Positions 1 to 9,822 of a DNA stretch of 57,254 bases are shown here, one piece after another. The notes under the pieces are model-generated. The model worked only from the letters and a program-made list of their open reading frames with translations, made no database searches and was not told the DNA's origin. A program made the translations under genes and the position numbers. Source of the stretch: Deltaproteobacteria bacterium (GTDB taxonomy: Bacteria > Desulfobacterota > Desulfuromonadia > Geobacterales > Pseudopelobacteraceae); the NCBI GenBank assembly GCA_021780495.1, contig JAJXYO010000004.1, forward strand, positions 1-57,254, given 5' to 3'. How positions within the stretch are numbered: the first letter of the stretch is position 1; every line of letters starts with the position of its first letter.

Positions 1-155
1 TGATTCTTTTGTAGCCGGAATACCGGCCATGTTGCAACGGATGCTGCTAATTCCGGCCTGGAAATACTGACTCAGAGCGTATAAACAAAAGCGTTACCAC
101 CGCTTATGTCGGTGCGAAAGTTGAGGTCGTAACCTATGAAGAGGGGAGAAACGCA

Positions 156-1145
156 ATGCCCAAAATAGTCCGTTTTTACGAAACAGGTGGACCCGAGGTG
201 CTTAAAATCGAGGAATTGCCCCTTGTGGAGCCGGGAGCGGGAGAGGTGCGTCTCAAAGTCGAAGCCATAGGCATAAATCGTGCTGAAGTCATGTTCCGGC
301 AGGGGCAGTACCTGGAAAATCCGGTGCTGCCTTCGCGACTCGGTTATGAAGCGGCGGGGGTCGTCGATGCACTCGGTCCCGGTACTACCGGTATCACAAT
401 CGGGGATCGGGTCAGTACCATCCCTTCCTTTTCGATCGGGACCTATGGTGTCTACGGAGAAAGCGCCGTGGTGCCGGCCTACGCAGTTGTCCGGTATCCC
501 GGGAATCTGACCCCGGTCGAAGGCACCGCGATCTGGATGCAGTATCTGACCGCGTTCGGCGCGCTCATAGAATTTGGTCATGTGCAGAAGGGCGTCACCG
601 TTTTGATTACGGCGGCTAGCAGCAGCGTGGGATTGGCCGCGATCCAGATAACAAAATCGGTCGGTGCGACTGCCATTGCCATTACGCGCGGTGCCGATAA
701 GAAACCATTTCTCCTGGCTGCCGGAGCGGATCATGTCATCGTGTCCGACGAACAGGATCTGGCTGAGAGCGTGATGGCGATTACTGCGGGGAAGGGTGCT
801 GACGTGGCCTTCGACCCGGTTGCCGGAGCGCTGCTGGGAGAGCTTGCCGGGGCTGCGGCCCCTGGTGCGACGATCTTCGAGTACGGCGCCTTATCGCCGG
901 CAACGACCACATACCCTTTGTTTGCAGCACTGGCCAAGGGTCTGACGGTGCGGGGATACACCCTGTTCGAGATCGTGAAGAATCCGGAACGACTTGCCCG
1001 CGGTAAACAGTTTATCTGCAACGGGCTTGAAAGCGGGGCGCTGAAACCGGTTATCGACCGTACATTTCCGTTGGAAAGTATTGTTGCCGCCCACAGTTAC
1101 ATGGAATCCAACCGGCAAAAAGGCAAGATCGTGGTTGTCGTCTGA
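156..1145 (+). CDS. Zinc-independent MDR oxidoreductase (quinone reductase-like)
   Basis: A 329-residue medium-chain dehydrogenase/reductase. The N-terminal half is GroES-like (GINRAEVMFRQGQY, then LGYEAAGVVDALGPG near residues 65-80). The C-terminal half is a Rossmann NAD(P) domain with the glycine-poor variant AASSSVGLAA near residue 150. I see no catalytic or structural zinc cysteines, so it belongs with the quinone oxidoreductase / zeta-crystallin side of the superfamily rather than alcohol dehydrogenases. The ATG is preceded by a good ribosome site (GAGGGGAG). It is probably cytosolic and monocistronic; the next gene encodes a related enzyme. The substrate cannot be predicted. Confidence 0.85.
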   Translation: MPKIVRFYETGGPEVLKIEELPLVEPGAGEVRLKVEAIGINRAEVMFRQGQYLENPVLPSRLGYEAAGVVDALGPGTTGITIGDRVSTIPSFSIGTYGVYGESAVVPAYAVVRYPGNLTPVEGTAIWMQYLTAFGALIEFGHVQKGVTVLITAASSSVGLAAIQITKSVGATAIAITRGADKKPFLLAAGADHVIVSDEQDLAESVMAITAGKGADVAFDPVAGALLGELAGAAAPGATIFEYGALSPATTTYPLFAALAKGLTVRGYTLFEIVKNPERLARGKQFICNGLESGALKPVIDRTFPLESIVAAHSYMESNRQKGKIVVVV

Positions 1146-1437
1146 ATGCGTTGGCAGGTCAGTGGAAGTACGCAAGCGGTGGATGGAACCGGGACGTCAT
1201 GGGGTACACCCCCAGCTCTGTAGCATCGATGCTGGTGTCTGTTCCGATTCTGGCACGATTCTCAGGGTAACGGCGAATGGCGAAGGTGTTTATGCAGGAT
1301 TTCCAAGGACAGCATACAGAAGTCGAATAGAGCGCCCCATCGGCCGCCTTTTCCGTTTCCCGGCGGCTGCACCTGATCCGTCTGAGTCAGATGTGATATA
1401 ATTGGACCTGAGCGCACGAACAGAAAGGATGTTCATT

Positions 1438-2400
1438 ATGAAAGCGATTCGCGTACACACATTTGGTGAACCTGAAGTAATGGGATTAGAGGATGTTCCC
1501 GGACTGACCCCGGGGCCGGCCGAGGTAGTGGTCAGGCTGCATGCCGTCGGCGTGAACCCGGTTGATACATATATCCGCTCCGGACTGTATCGTCCGGACC
1601 TGAAACTGCCGTACACGCCCGGTCTCGACGGGGCCGGGGTCATCAGCGCCGTCGGCTCCGCGGTGAAGCACCGCCAGGTGGGGCAACGGGTCTATGTGGC
1701 CTGGTCGCTCAGCGGCACGTATGCGGAAGAGGTCGTCTGCCGGGAGTTTCAGACCCACCCGCTGCCGGAGGGCATCAGCTTTGGCCAGGGAGCGGCCATT
1801 GGCGTGCCCTATGGCGCAGCCTACCGGGCGCTGTTCCAACGGGCTCATGCCGTGGCCGGTGAAACGGTGCTGGTTCACGGCGCCAGCGGCGGGGTGGGGC
1901 TTGCCGCAGTACAACTGGCCGGGGCCGCCGGACTGCGGGTCATCGGCACAGCCGGAACGGATGAAGGGTCGGCGTTGGTTGCAGCACAGGGGGCTCAGCA
2001 TGTCTTGAATCATCGCAGCGCCGGCTATCTGGACCGGGTGCGAGAGCTGACCTGCGGCCAGGGTGTGGACGTCATTTTGGAGATGCTCGCCAATGTGAAC
2101 CTGGATCGTGACCTGGGCGCGCTGGCGATCGGTGGGCGGGTAGTGGTCATCGGCAGTCGCGGGCGAGTCGAGATCGATCCGCGTACCGCCATGGGCAGGG
2201 AAGCTGCTATCCTCGGCATGACGCTCTTCAATGCCGGTGAGCGGGAGCTGGCCAGCATGCATGCCGCCTTTGGTGCAGGTCTGGAGAACGGCACGCTGCG
2301 ACCGGTGGTGAGCAGAGAGATGCCGCTGGCCGAGGCTGCCGCGGCCCATCATGCCGTGCTGGAGGCGAGTACCTTCGGCAAGATCGTGTTGCTCCCATGA
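1438..2400 (+). CDS. NADPH:quinone oxidoreductase family protein
   Basis: A 320-residue MDR-superfamily enzyme. The start MKAIRVHTFGEPEVM is typical of the quinone oxidoreductase (QorA/zeta-crystallin) family. I chose the ATG at 1438 because AGAAAGGA sits about 8 nt upstream; TTG and ATG codons further upstream would add residues the family lacks. The nucleotide-binding motif VHGASGGVGLAAVQLA lies at about residues 140-155, and no zinc ligands are visible. The predicted role is two- or one-electron reduction of quinones or enones with NADPH. It is a paralogue of the preceding gene but separated from it by about 290 nt, so the two may not be co-transcribed. Confidence 0.88.
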   Translation: MKAIRVHTFGEPEVMGLEDVPGLTPGPAEVVVRLHAVGVNPVDTYIRSGLYRPDLKLPYTPGLDGAGVISAVGSAVKHRQVGQRVYVAWSLSGTYAEEVVCREFQTHPLPEGISFGQGAAIGVPYGAAYRALFQRAHAVAGETVLVHGASGGVGLAAVQLAGAAGLRVIGTAGTDEGSALVAAQGAQHVLNHRSAGYLDRVRELTCGQGVDVILEMLANVNLDRDLGALAIGGRVVVIGSRGRVEIDPRTAMGREAAILGMTLFNAGERELASMHAAFGAGLENGTLRPVVSREMPLAEAAAAHHAVLEASTFGKIVLLP

Positions 2401-2408
2401 AGCGCGCA

Positions 2409-2438
2409 CAAAAAAAGCCCCGGGTTTCCCCGGGGCCT
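2409..2438 (-). terminator. Rho-independent terminator of the cold-shock gene
   Basis: GCCCCGGG (2417-2424) pairs with CCCGGGGC (2429-2436) around a 4-nt loop. Read on the minus strand the hairpin is followed by a run of eight U, so it terminates the cold-shock gene. It may also slow plus-strand transcription leaving the quinone oxidoreductase gene. Confidence 0.85.
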
Positions 2439-2461
2439 TGAGTGTCTGCTGGAGTAGTTGT

Positions 2462-2662
2462 TTAGGCTCTCACTACGTTCGCGGCCTGAAGCCCTTTCGG
2501 ACCCTTGGTTACTTCAAACGTTACACTGTCACCTTCAACAAGCGATTTGAAGCCGTCGCCTGCGATAGCTGAGAAATGGCAAAATACATCGTCGCCATCT
2601 TCCTGCTCAAGAAAACCAAAACCTTTGCTGTCGTTAAACCATTTAACTGTTCCGTTTACCAT
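2462..2662 (-). CDS. Cold-shock domain protein (CspA family)
   Basis: A 66-residue single cold-shock domain with both RNA-binding motifs: RNP1 as KGFGFL (residues 13-18) and RNP2 as VFCHFSAI (26-33). The start [14 protein letters not shown] is canonical for CspA-type nucleic-acid chaperones that melt mRNA secondary structure. AGGAGAAA lies 6-13 nt before the ATG, and a strong terminator follows. An AT-rich upstream stretch (about 2663-2760) could hold the long leader common in csp genes, but I cannot prove cold regulation. Two DEAD-box RNA helicases lie within 13 kb. Confidence 0.95.
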   Translation of the reverse strand: MVNGTVKWFNDSKGFGFLEQEDGDDVFCHFSAIAGDGFKSLVEGDSVTFEVTKGPKGLQAANVVRA

Positions 2663-2906
2663 GTGTACTTTCTCCTGATGCTGCTGTTCGATTTTGTCTG
2701 AGGTTGCCAGACTTAGTATCCACTAGGCGCTTAAAAGTTCGAGAAGTCAACACGCAAAATTCGAATGGCAAAATAGTGGCCTTCGAGCGGGAGCAAAAAA
2801 AGGAGCCGGTCAACCGTGTGAATAGGTGCCCCCCCTTTTTTTAATACCTACCGCGTCAGGTTTGCTGCACCGTATCCGGCCCGTTACCGGGTAGCAGGAG
2901 TTGTGA

Positions 2907-3218
2907 TCAGACGACAAAGGGCGCGGCAGCCATTGCTACGCATGCGACGATCAACAGTATCGTATTGCCGATAAAGTACGGCACCACACACAGCGCCACT
3001 CCCCAGCATACGACCTTGATGTTGCAGTTTTTCTTGCCGTACATGAAATAGGCCGAACCGATCAGTCCCGCCAGAATGTTTACACAGATCACCGTCATGC
3101 TCATATTGCCGAGCAGCGACCCCAAGCCCAAGGCGGTCGGGTCTGAACCGGCTGCACCTGACTGAAGCTTTGCTGCTAAATCGCCCATCCCCGCTAGACC
3201 CTGCGTCATGTCCGCCAT
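2907..3218 (-). CDS. Small membrane protein of unknown function
   Basis: A 103-residue protein with a soluble Gly/Ala-rich N-terminus (about 38 residues) and two hydrophobic segments, roughly residues 40-60 (TVICVNILAGLIGSAYFMYG) and 70-100 (a long Val/Ala/Ile stretch). Between them is a basic, Cys-containing loop, KKNCNIKVVC. Two transmembrane helices with a short connecting loop are likely. I do not recognise the family with confidence. It is an isolated minus-strand gene between the cold-shock gene and a divergent DUF445 gene. Confidence 0.7.
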   Translation of the reverse strand: MADMTQGLAGMGDLAAKLQSGAAGSDPTALGLGSLLGNMSMTVICVNILAGLIGSAYFMYGKKNCNIKVVCWGVALCVVPYFIGNTILLIVACVAMAAAPFVV

Positions 3219-3398
3219 GCTTACCTCGTTCGTATAGCTTGAATATAATTACACTAAGATGATTCTACTCTTTTTGCATGCTGGTGTACCCATAAAAAAA
3301 GCCCGGCAGCTTGTAGCGTCGAGTTGGTTCGGGAATTCCGGTAACTGTGGACATGCAATCGGTTGCCGGTCATTCCGGTTGCCGTTACGTACCAGGCG

Positions 3399-3428
3399 TT
3401 GACAACACCTGCGCCGGCGTGCCATAAA
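3399..3428 (+). promoter_or_regulatory. Possible sigma70 promoter for the DUF445 gene
   Basis: TTGACA (3399-3404), an 18-bp spacer and CATAAA (3423-3428) lie about 90 nt before the GTG start at 3517. The -35 is a perfect consensus and the -10 is a modest match. The rest of 3219-3516 shows no gene. Confidence 0.45.
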
Positions 3429-3516
3429 ACAGCTGCGTAAGGACTGCTGCTTCCATCCGCTGACGTGGTTTTATTTTTAGCAGGGTGGCATTCAAAAACA
3501 AATCCGGAGACCGTGT

Positions 3517-4779
3517 GTGGACAACAGAAAACGAATACTGATCAGAAACAAGGCCATAGCCACGGGATTGATGCTTGGCGCGGCGCTACTGTTTGTGGTG
3601 GCCCGCTCCCAGAAGGGGCATGGCGCCTGGGAGTGGCTGGCCGCCTTTGCGGAGGCGGCTATGGTCGGCGCCCTGGCGGACTGGTTTGCGGTTGTGGCGC
3701 TGTTCCGCCATCCATTGGGAGTGCCGATACCGCATACGGCCATCATTAAAAACAAGAAGGACGCCATCGCCGGAAATCTGGCCAGCTTTATCCGCGATAA
3801 GTTTCTGGCCAGCGATACCCTGATCGCCAAGCTGCGAGAGTACAATCCGGCCGAGCATCTGGCCGTCTATCTGATGTCGCGGGATCATGCCATCGGCCTG
3901 GCCAAAGGCTTGACCCGTGTATGCGCCGATTCCCTGGACTTTATCGATGACGAACGCGTGCAGGGTCTGCTGAGAGCCGCACTGAGCAATCGGATTGACC
4001 GTTTCGATGTCTCGACTTCAGCCGGGCAGATCCTTGATGCCCTCCGAAAGGATAATCGTCACCAGATCGTCCTGGATGACCTGTTGCAGCGCGCTGCTTC
4101 ATGGCTGGCGAGCGAGGAGGCCCAGACCAAGCTGGCCCGGGCCATCGAAGACATGGCAGCCAAGGAGTATCCGCTCCTGATGGCCTTCATGCCCAACAAG
4201 GACCAGTTTGCCCGGGGGGCGGGGGAGAAGATCGTCAAGCGGATCAACACCTATATCCAGGAGGTGAATGCCGATCCGGCCCATGAGGTACGTTATCGTT
4301 TCGATACCGCTGTGACCGGTTTCACCGCCCGGTTGAAAACCGACCCGGTGCTGCGCGGCAAGGTCGAGGCGATCAAGCAGGAGGTCGTACATAATCAGGC
4401 CATTACCGGGTATGCGCTGAGTATCGGCAGCGACCTGAAGAGCTGGCTGAGCAAGGACCTGCAACAGCCCGATTCTCAGGTGCAGGGGAAGCTCGCAGCG
4501 GCGGTTGCCGGCCTCGGTACGACCCTGGCGCACAACGGTGGATTGAAAGAGTCGTTGAATGAACACCTGGAATCGCTGCTACTGTATTACGGGGATACTC
4601 TGCGCACGGCGATTGCCGGGCATATCTCCGGCACGGTACAGCAGTGGGAAAGCGATGACTATGTCAACGAGATCGAGCTGAGTATCGGTTCCGACCTGCA
4701 ATTTATCAGGATGAACGGCACCCTGGTCGGCGGCGTGATCGGCCTGCTGCTGCATGCGATCGCGCTGTTGCTGGCCTGA
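3517..4779 (+). CDS. DUF445 family membrane-associated protein (YjiN-like)
   Basis: A 420-residue protein with one hydrophobic segment near the N-terminus (ATGLMLGAALLFVVA, about residues 12-27), the family signature GALADWFAVVALFRHPLG (about 50-67) followed by PIPHTAIIKNKKDAI, a long helical middle, and a C-terminal transmembrane helix (GGVIGLLLHAIALLLA). This is the DUF445 architecture of E. coli YjiN; no biochemical role is firmly known. The start is GTG with CCGGAGA about 8 nt upstream. It ends at a strong bidirectional terminator shared with the convergent mscS gene. Confidence 0.85.
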   Translation: MDNRKRILIRNKAIATGLMLGAALLFVVARSQKGHGAWEWLAAFAEAAMVGALADWFAVVALFRHPLGVPIPHTAIIKNKKDAIAGNLASFIRDKFLASDTLIAKLREYNPAEHLAVYLMSRDHAIGLAKGLTRVCADSLDFIDDERVQGLLRAALSNRIDRFDVSTSAGQILDALRKDNRHQIVLDDLLQRAASWLASEEAQTKLARAIEDMAAKEYPLLMAFMPNKDQFARGAGEKIVKRINTYIQEVNADPAHEVRYRFDTAVTGFTARLKTDPVLRGKVEAIKQEVVHNQAITGYALSIGSDLKSWLSKDLQQPDSQVQGKLAAAVAGLGTTLAHNGGLKESLNEHLESLLLYYGDTLRTAIAGHISGTVQQWESDDYVNEIELSIGSDLQFIRMNGTLVGGVIGLLLHAIALLLA

Positions 4780-4806
4780 TCGTCCACCAGGCTACGGGGT
4801 ATTAGC

Positions 4807-4856
4807 AAACAGGACCGGCTGCGTACTGGATACAGTAGCCGGTCCTGTTTTTGTTT
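4807..4856. terminator. Bidirectional terminator between DUF445 and mscS
   Basis: AAACAGGACCGGCT (4807-4820) pairs perfectly with AGCCGGTCCTGTTT (4837-4850). An inner ACTG/CAGT pair extends the structure. T-rich tracts on both sides make it serviceable in both directions for the two convergent genes. Confidence 0.9.
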
Positions 4857-4872
4857 CAGCTCGTTGCAGGGC

Positions 4873-5721
4873 TCAGGGCAAGGGATTCAGAAGCTGAATC
4901 TCGCGGCGGGGAAACGGGATTTCGATCTTCCGGTCCCGGAAACGCTCAATTACGGCCTGGTAGATGGCAGCCTGCGCAGGTATAAAATCCTCAACCTTTA
5001 CCCAGGGCTTGATCGCCAGGGCGATGGATGATTCGTTCAGGGCGGCAATGCCGACGACAGGAGCAGGCTCCGTCAGAACTGTGGGGGTGTGCTGCAGGAT
5101 AGCGCTGACTGTTGAGAGCGCCAGTGTGAGGTCGGTACCGTACCCGATGGCAACAGCCAGATCCAGCTGGCGAATATTGCCGTAGTTGTGCAGTATCTCG
5201 CCCACAATCTTCCTGTTGGGGACAATGACACGAGAATTGTCCGCATGCAGCAGCGTGGTGGAAAACAGGTCTATATCGGTTACCTGGCCATGTACCCCGA
5301 GAAGTTCAATATATTCGCCGATCGCGAATGGCTTTGAAAAAATGATCGTTAGCCCGGCCACAAGGTTGCCGAGGATGCCCTGCATGGCAAGGCTCAGGCC
5401 GACACCGGCCACGCCGATTCCGGCTATGAGCGGCGTGATCTGTACCCCCATCTGTCCGAGGGCCATGAGCCCTATGAATCCAATGATCAGGAGCTTGACA
5501 ACCTTGACGATCAGATTGCTGACCGGCTCGTCGTACGCTTTTGACCTCAGCCAGCGATGGATGAGATTGCCGGCCCAGCGGGCGATGAACACGCCGACGC
5601 CCATCAGGACGATGGCGGTGAGAATTTGCATCCCGTGATCGACAAAATAGAAAAGCACTTTATCGGCCAATTCCGGTGAGGTCGCTACGGCTGCTTTTTT
5701 TACCAGAGTGTTGTCTGTCAT
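4873..5721 (-). CDS. mscS: Small-conductance mechanosensitive channel (MscS family)
   Basis: A 282-residue protein of E. coli MscS size. I placed the start at ATG 5721 (MTDNTLVKK), because longer readings add about 80 residues of non-membrane sequence unlike the family; the ribosome site there is weak. Two N-terminal membrane spans come first. The pore helix follows with the typical Gly/Ala pattern (VAGVGLSLAMQGILGNLVAG, about residues 105-125), then FSKPFAIGEYIEL and the beta-domain motif VIVPNRKIVGEILHNY. Such channels release solutes on hypo-osmotic shock. It is monocistronic. Confidence 0.9.
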   Translation of the reverse strand: MTDNTLVKKAAVATSPELADKVLFYFVDHGMQILTAIVLMGVGVFIARWAGNLIHRWLRSKAYDEPVSNLIVKVVKLLIIGFIGLMALGQMGVQITPLIAGIGVAGVGLSLAMQGILGNLVAGLTIIFSKPFAIGEYIELLGVHGQVTDIDLFSTTLLHADNSRVIVPNRKIVGEILHNYGNIRQLDLAVAIGYGTDLTLALSTVSAILQHTPTVLTEPAPVVGIAALNESSIALAIKPWVKVEDFIPAQAAIYQAVIERFRDRKIEIPFPRREIQLLNPLP

Positions 5722-5875
5722 GGAGAAAAGGATAGCATGGGACGGGGCTGTTCGCAATGATACGACAGCAGAAATATGCGATCCGGCGCTAGATGCCAGG
5801 CGAGAAACGGGGGCAGCGTGCTTTAATACATCGTGGCTCGATGGTTCTTGCCCTGGGCATGCTTCGGCTAATAAA

Positions 5876-5904
5876 TTGCCCCGCTGGCCGTACCATGCTA
5901 TAGT
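5876..5904 (+). promoter_or_regulatory. Sigma70-type promoter of the RhlE-like helicase gene
   Basis: TTGCCC (5876-5881), a 17-bp spacer and TATAGT (5899-5904) form a good -35/-10 pair. Transcription would begin near 5911, so the mRNA would start with the hairpin at 5917-5941. Confidence 0.6.
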
Positions 5905-5916
5905 GTCGTGCGTCTG

Positions 5917-5947
5917 AACCACAGGGACATCCCCTGTGGTTTTTTTG
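5917..5947 (+). promoter_or_regulatory. Terminator-like hairpin in the helicase leader
   Basis: AACCACAGGG (5917-5926) pairs with CCCTGTGGTT (5932-5941) and is followed by a run of seven T. It looks like an intrinsic terminator, but it lies only about 6 nt after the predicted transcription start and just before the ribosome site. It may end transcription from further upstream, cap the 5' end of the mRNA, or act as an attenuator. Confidence 0.55.
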
Positions 5948-5972
5948 TGAACGCGGAATGAGAGAGTCAACC

Positions 5973-7331
<1,359 letters not shown>

Positions 7332-7369
7332 GGTGCTGACATTTTAGGGGATACACTGCGTAATGACAT

Positions 7370-7399
7370 CAGGCGGCCAATCGGCCGCCTGTGCTTTTT
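7370..7399 (+). terminator. Rho-independent terminator after the RhlE-like helicase gene
   Basis: CAGGCGGCC (7370-7378) pairs with GGCCGCCTG (7383-7391) around AATC, followed by TGCTTTTT. The GGCGGCC/GGCCGCC core recurs at two other intergenic sites in this window. Confidence 0.85.
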
Positions 7400-7530
7400 C
7401 CTGCCGGCTTCACCCTGTCCCTGGGTTCCCAGCTCCCGATCGAACCACTTCCCTTATTCACGAAAGCGGGCTAAAATCAGCGTAGCAGATACGTTCAACA
7501 GGCTTTCCGCTACGAACAGAGGAGGGTGCC

Positions 7531-8610
7531 ATGAACTCAAACACACAGCAGGAGCGGGCCACGGGAGCCGTGCTGGGCGCCTTTATCGGCGATGCCATGG
7601 GCCTCGGTCCGCACTGGTACTACGACCTGGATGCGCTGCGCCGCGATTACGGAGCGTGGATCACCGATTATACCGACCCCCTGCCGGGGCGCTACCATGC
7701 CGGGCTCAAGGGCGGCCAGCTTTCCCAGGCCGGGTTCATCCTCAAGCTGTTGATCTCGTCGCTGGTCGAGCGCGCAGGATATGATGAGGCAGATTTCTGC
7801 CGCCGCCTGGACGAGGATCTGCTGCCGCTTCTGGACGGCAGCCCGGTCTGCGGGCCGGGTGGCTACACCAGCCAGTCGATGCGCGAACTGTGGCGCCAGC
7901 GGGTACAGCAGCAGCTCCCCTGGGGGCAGACCGGCGGTCCGGCCGACGATACGGAGGCCATCGAACGCACCCTGGCCCTGGCAGTGCGTTACGCCGGTCA
8001 GCCGGCTCGTCTGGCCGGGGCGATTGCCGCCAATACGCTCCTGACCCAGACCGACCCGGCCGTTGTTGCCATGACCGTGGCCTACGGTGCCGTGCTGGGA
8101 CTGCTGGTGCAGGGGCATACCCTGAACGAGCACCTCTCGGGCAAGCTGATGCGGCTGGTCAACAAGGGTGAACTGCCGTTCCACCATATCACCGGCGAAA
8201 ACCTGCAGCCGCCCCGTCCCGGTGATCCCGACCCGCCCAGGAGCGGCATGTTCGCATCGCCCGACGCCCTGCTGACCCCCTCCTACATGGCCGCGGCGGC
8301 GGCTGACCCGGACATCCGCATCGAACCGGCCTGGAAGGTCTCGCTGGTCTATGGCATGCCCTGTGCCATCTATCACCAACTCCCGGCGGCCTACTACCTG
8401 GCGGCCCGTTTTCATGACGACTTTGAATCTGCTCTGCTGCACGCCATCAACGGCGGGGGACAGAACCAGGCCCGCGCCATGCTGACGTGTGCCCTGGTGG
8501 GCGCGCAGGTGGGTCTGGCGGGCATACCGCAACGTTTCATCGATGGTCTGGAGGGGTGTGACCGGCTGCTCGACCTGGCCGGCGCGCTGGCGGGTGATAT
8601 CGGGAAATGA
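7531..8610 (+). CDS. ADP-ribosylglycohydrolase family protein
   Basis: A 359-residue protein of the ADP-ribosylglycohydrolase (DraG/ARH) fold. The N-terminal signature GAVLGAFIGDAMGLGPHWYY (about residues 12-32) and the central PADDTEAIERTLAL (about 138-151, a DD/E metal-ligand pattern) are visible. The C-terminal INGGGQNQARAMLTCALVGA (about 308-327) corresponds to the second metal-binding segment, although the usual DxDT reads as GGGQN here, so one metal ligand may be missing. The family removes ADP-ribose from proteins or small molecules. GGAGGGTG precedes the ATG. It is monocistronic with a terminator after it. Confidence 0.82.
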   Translation: MNSNTQQERATGAVLGAFIGDAMGLGPHWYYDLDALRRDYGAWITDYTDPLPGRYHAGLKGGQLSQAGFILKLLISSLVERAGYDEADFCRRLDEDLLPLLDGSPVCGPGGYTSQSMRELWRQRVQQQLPWGQTGGPADDTEAIERTLALAVRYAGQPARLAGAIAANTLLTQTDPAVVAMTVAYGAVLGLLVQGHTLNEHLSGKLMRLVNKGELPFHHITGENLQPPRPGDPDPPRSGMFASPDALLTPSYMAAAAADPDIRIEPAWKVSLVYGMPCAIYHQLPAAYYLAARFHDDFESALLHAINGGGQNQARAMLTCALVGAQVGLAGIPQRFIDGLEGCDRLLDLAGALAGDIGK

Positions 8611-8691
8611 CGGCTTTTATCTGGCAGGGGGGCGTGGATACGACACCGGCTGTCAATCGACACATTCCGGGAACATCCAGACACAACTTCC

Positions 8692-8716
8692 AACGGGGGC
8701 CGGGCGGCCCCCGTTT
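8692..8716. terminator. GC-rich hairpin terminator
   Basis: AACGGGGGCC (8692-8701) pairs with GGCCCCCGTT (8706-8715) around GGGC. The T tract is short (TTTCTGCTTGTGT). It lies after the ADP-ribosylglycohydrolase gene and before the convergent small minus-strand gene. Confidence 0.6.
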
Positions 8717-8802
8717 CTGCTTGTGTGATCGTCTCAGGCATGCCGGGGCGGCACGTAACTGCATGAGGAAAGCATCTATGCTTGTCGTGGTTGCTGGCGT
8801 CG

Positions 8803-8985
8803 TCAGGACTTTTCAGCTTTGAGGCGCATCAGGATTTCGCCGAGGGTGGCCTCCTGTGCTTTCAGTTCCGCATGCCATTCCCGATTGTCTGTGCCGACCC
8901 TCTCCGTGGCCAGTTCGGGCAGGTACGATTCAAGGGCAGTGATAAGCGCTGTCGTCTCTTTTGTATTCAGTACGAAGGTTGACAT
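8803..8985 (-). CDS. Small hypothetical protein (60 aa)
   Basis: A 60-residue protein, MSTFVLNTKETTALITALES at its start, predicted mostly alpha-helical with an amphipathic C-terminal helix (LKAQEATLGEILMRLKAEKS). The ribosome site AAAGGAG lies about 8 nt before the ATG, which is the main support that it is real. It sits 86 nt downstream of another tiny minus-strand gene and is probably co-transcribed with it. I know no function. Confidence 0.6.
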   Translation of the reverse strand: MSTFVLNTKETTALITALESYLPELATERVGTDNREWHAELKAQEATLGEILMRLKAEKS

Positions 8986-9071
8986 GATGAAGCTCCTTTC
9001 TCCGCTGTCGCCTCGCGTTCTGTGCGGGCAAACAATCCACGGCAGAAAAGGTCACCCGTTCTGCGAGCGCT

Positions 9072-9233
9072 TCAGCCCTTGCGCCCCTTACGGCCGGCCA
9101 TCACTTTTCCGTGTGGGGTGATGACATGAACGTTGTGGTTTGTCATCATGCGATGCTTTTTACCCAGCAGGGTTTTCATAGCCACATTAATCCGCCGGCG
9201 AGGCGGCATGGCTGCGGGTGTCATGGTTTTCAT
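9072..9233 (-). CDS. Small basic protein (53 aa)
   Basis: A 53-residue reading frame that starts at ATG 9233 and ends with TGA at 9072-9074. It is very basic and rich in Lys, Arg, His and Met; recognisable segments are MPPRRRINVAMKTLLGKKHR and the C-terminal HGKVMAGRKGRKG. A perfect AGGAGG (9242-9247) lies 8 nt before the start, and TATAAT on the same strand lies about 58 nt upstream. The composition suggests nucleic-acid or ribosome binding, but that is inference only. It probably heads a two-gene transcript with the 60-residue gene downstream. Confidence 0.6.
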   Translation of the reverse strand: MKTMTPAAMPPRRRINVAMKTLLGKKHRMMTNHNVHVITPHGKVMAGRKGRKG

Positions 9234-9290
9234 GGTCAGCACCTCCTTGTTCTGTCAGGCGTTTGTAAGCGCCTTGTTTCCCTTTTCTTT

Positions 9291-9296
9291 ATTATA
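9291..9296 (-). promoter_or_regulatory. Candidate -10 element for the small-gene pair
   Basis: TATAAT on the minus strand (9291-9296). The best -35 candidate, TTGGAA, is 19 bp upstream. The leader between here and the ATG at 9233 contains a short AGGCG...CGCCT hairpin. Confidence 0.4.
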
Positions 9297-9372
9297 CTCC
9301 CTCTGCGGCTTTGTCTTCCAACCATAAAATTCTGCACGCCAAACCCCTTTCTGCCCGTTCTTCCGAACAAAA

Positions 9373-9822
9373 TCAGTGAGGTGGATTGCTGACGGCGCAA
9401 CCTGGCTCAAGCGAGCGCTCAGCCGTCCTGCCACTGTCGCCGCTCAACAGGGCATCGACGCTCCAGATGCCGCCGCCCTGCGCTGCGATGAACAGGAACA
9501 CGAAGCAGTACAGCGCTGCCAGTTCGCCATTATTCTGCAGCGGCAGCAGCGCTTTGGTGCCGTGCGCGATCCAGTAGGCGCAGGCCATCTGGCCACTGGT
9601 TATGAAGGCCGCCCAGTGCGTGAACAGGCCGATCATGATCAGGGTGCCGCCCACCAGCTCGATCGGGCCGGCGCCATAGGTGATAAAAGCAGGCACACCC
9701 GGTGGCATGCCGATCGGAAAACTGAACAGTTTCTGGCAGCCGTGCCACAGGAACAGGAAACCGGCTACGATCCTCAGCAGCGCATAACAGCCGGCACGGT
9801 ACTTCGACATGAATGATGTCAT
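9373..9822 (-). CDS. DoxX family membrane protein
   Basis: A 149-residue protein with about four transmembrane helices. The first contains the DoxX signature ALLRIVAGFLFLWHGCQKLF (residues about 12-31), followed by a loop with FPIGMPPGVPAFI and the helix PIELVGGTLIMIGLFTHWAA. DoxX-type proteins are inner-membrane subunits linked to quinone, thiosulfate or oxidative-stress metabolism in some species; the role here is unknown. The start at ATG 9822 is supported by GGGAGG 7-12 nt upstream. The leader carries a small hairpin, CGGGAG/CTCCCG (9851-9865). Confidence 0.88.
   Translation of the reverse strand: MTSFMSKYRAGCYALLRIVAGFLFLWHGCQKLFSFPIGMPPGVPAFITYGAGPIELVGGTLIMIGLFTHWAAFITSGQMACAYWIAHGTKALLPLQNNGELAALYCFVFLFIAAQGGGIWSVDALLSGDSGRTAERSLEPGCAVSNPPH

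Noticed and set aside
2820..2850. C7/T7 run as part of the G/C-run repeat family seen in cbiA
   Set aside because: Only a single C run followed by T is present, without the opposite arm.
5721..5970. Longer MscS start at 5970
   Set aside because: The extra N-terminal residues are polar and rich in His/Pro/Ser, unlike MscS, and they overlap the helicase promoter and leader.
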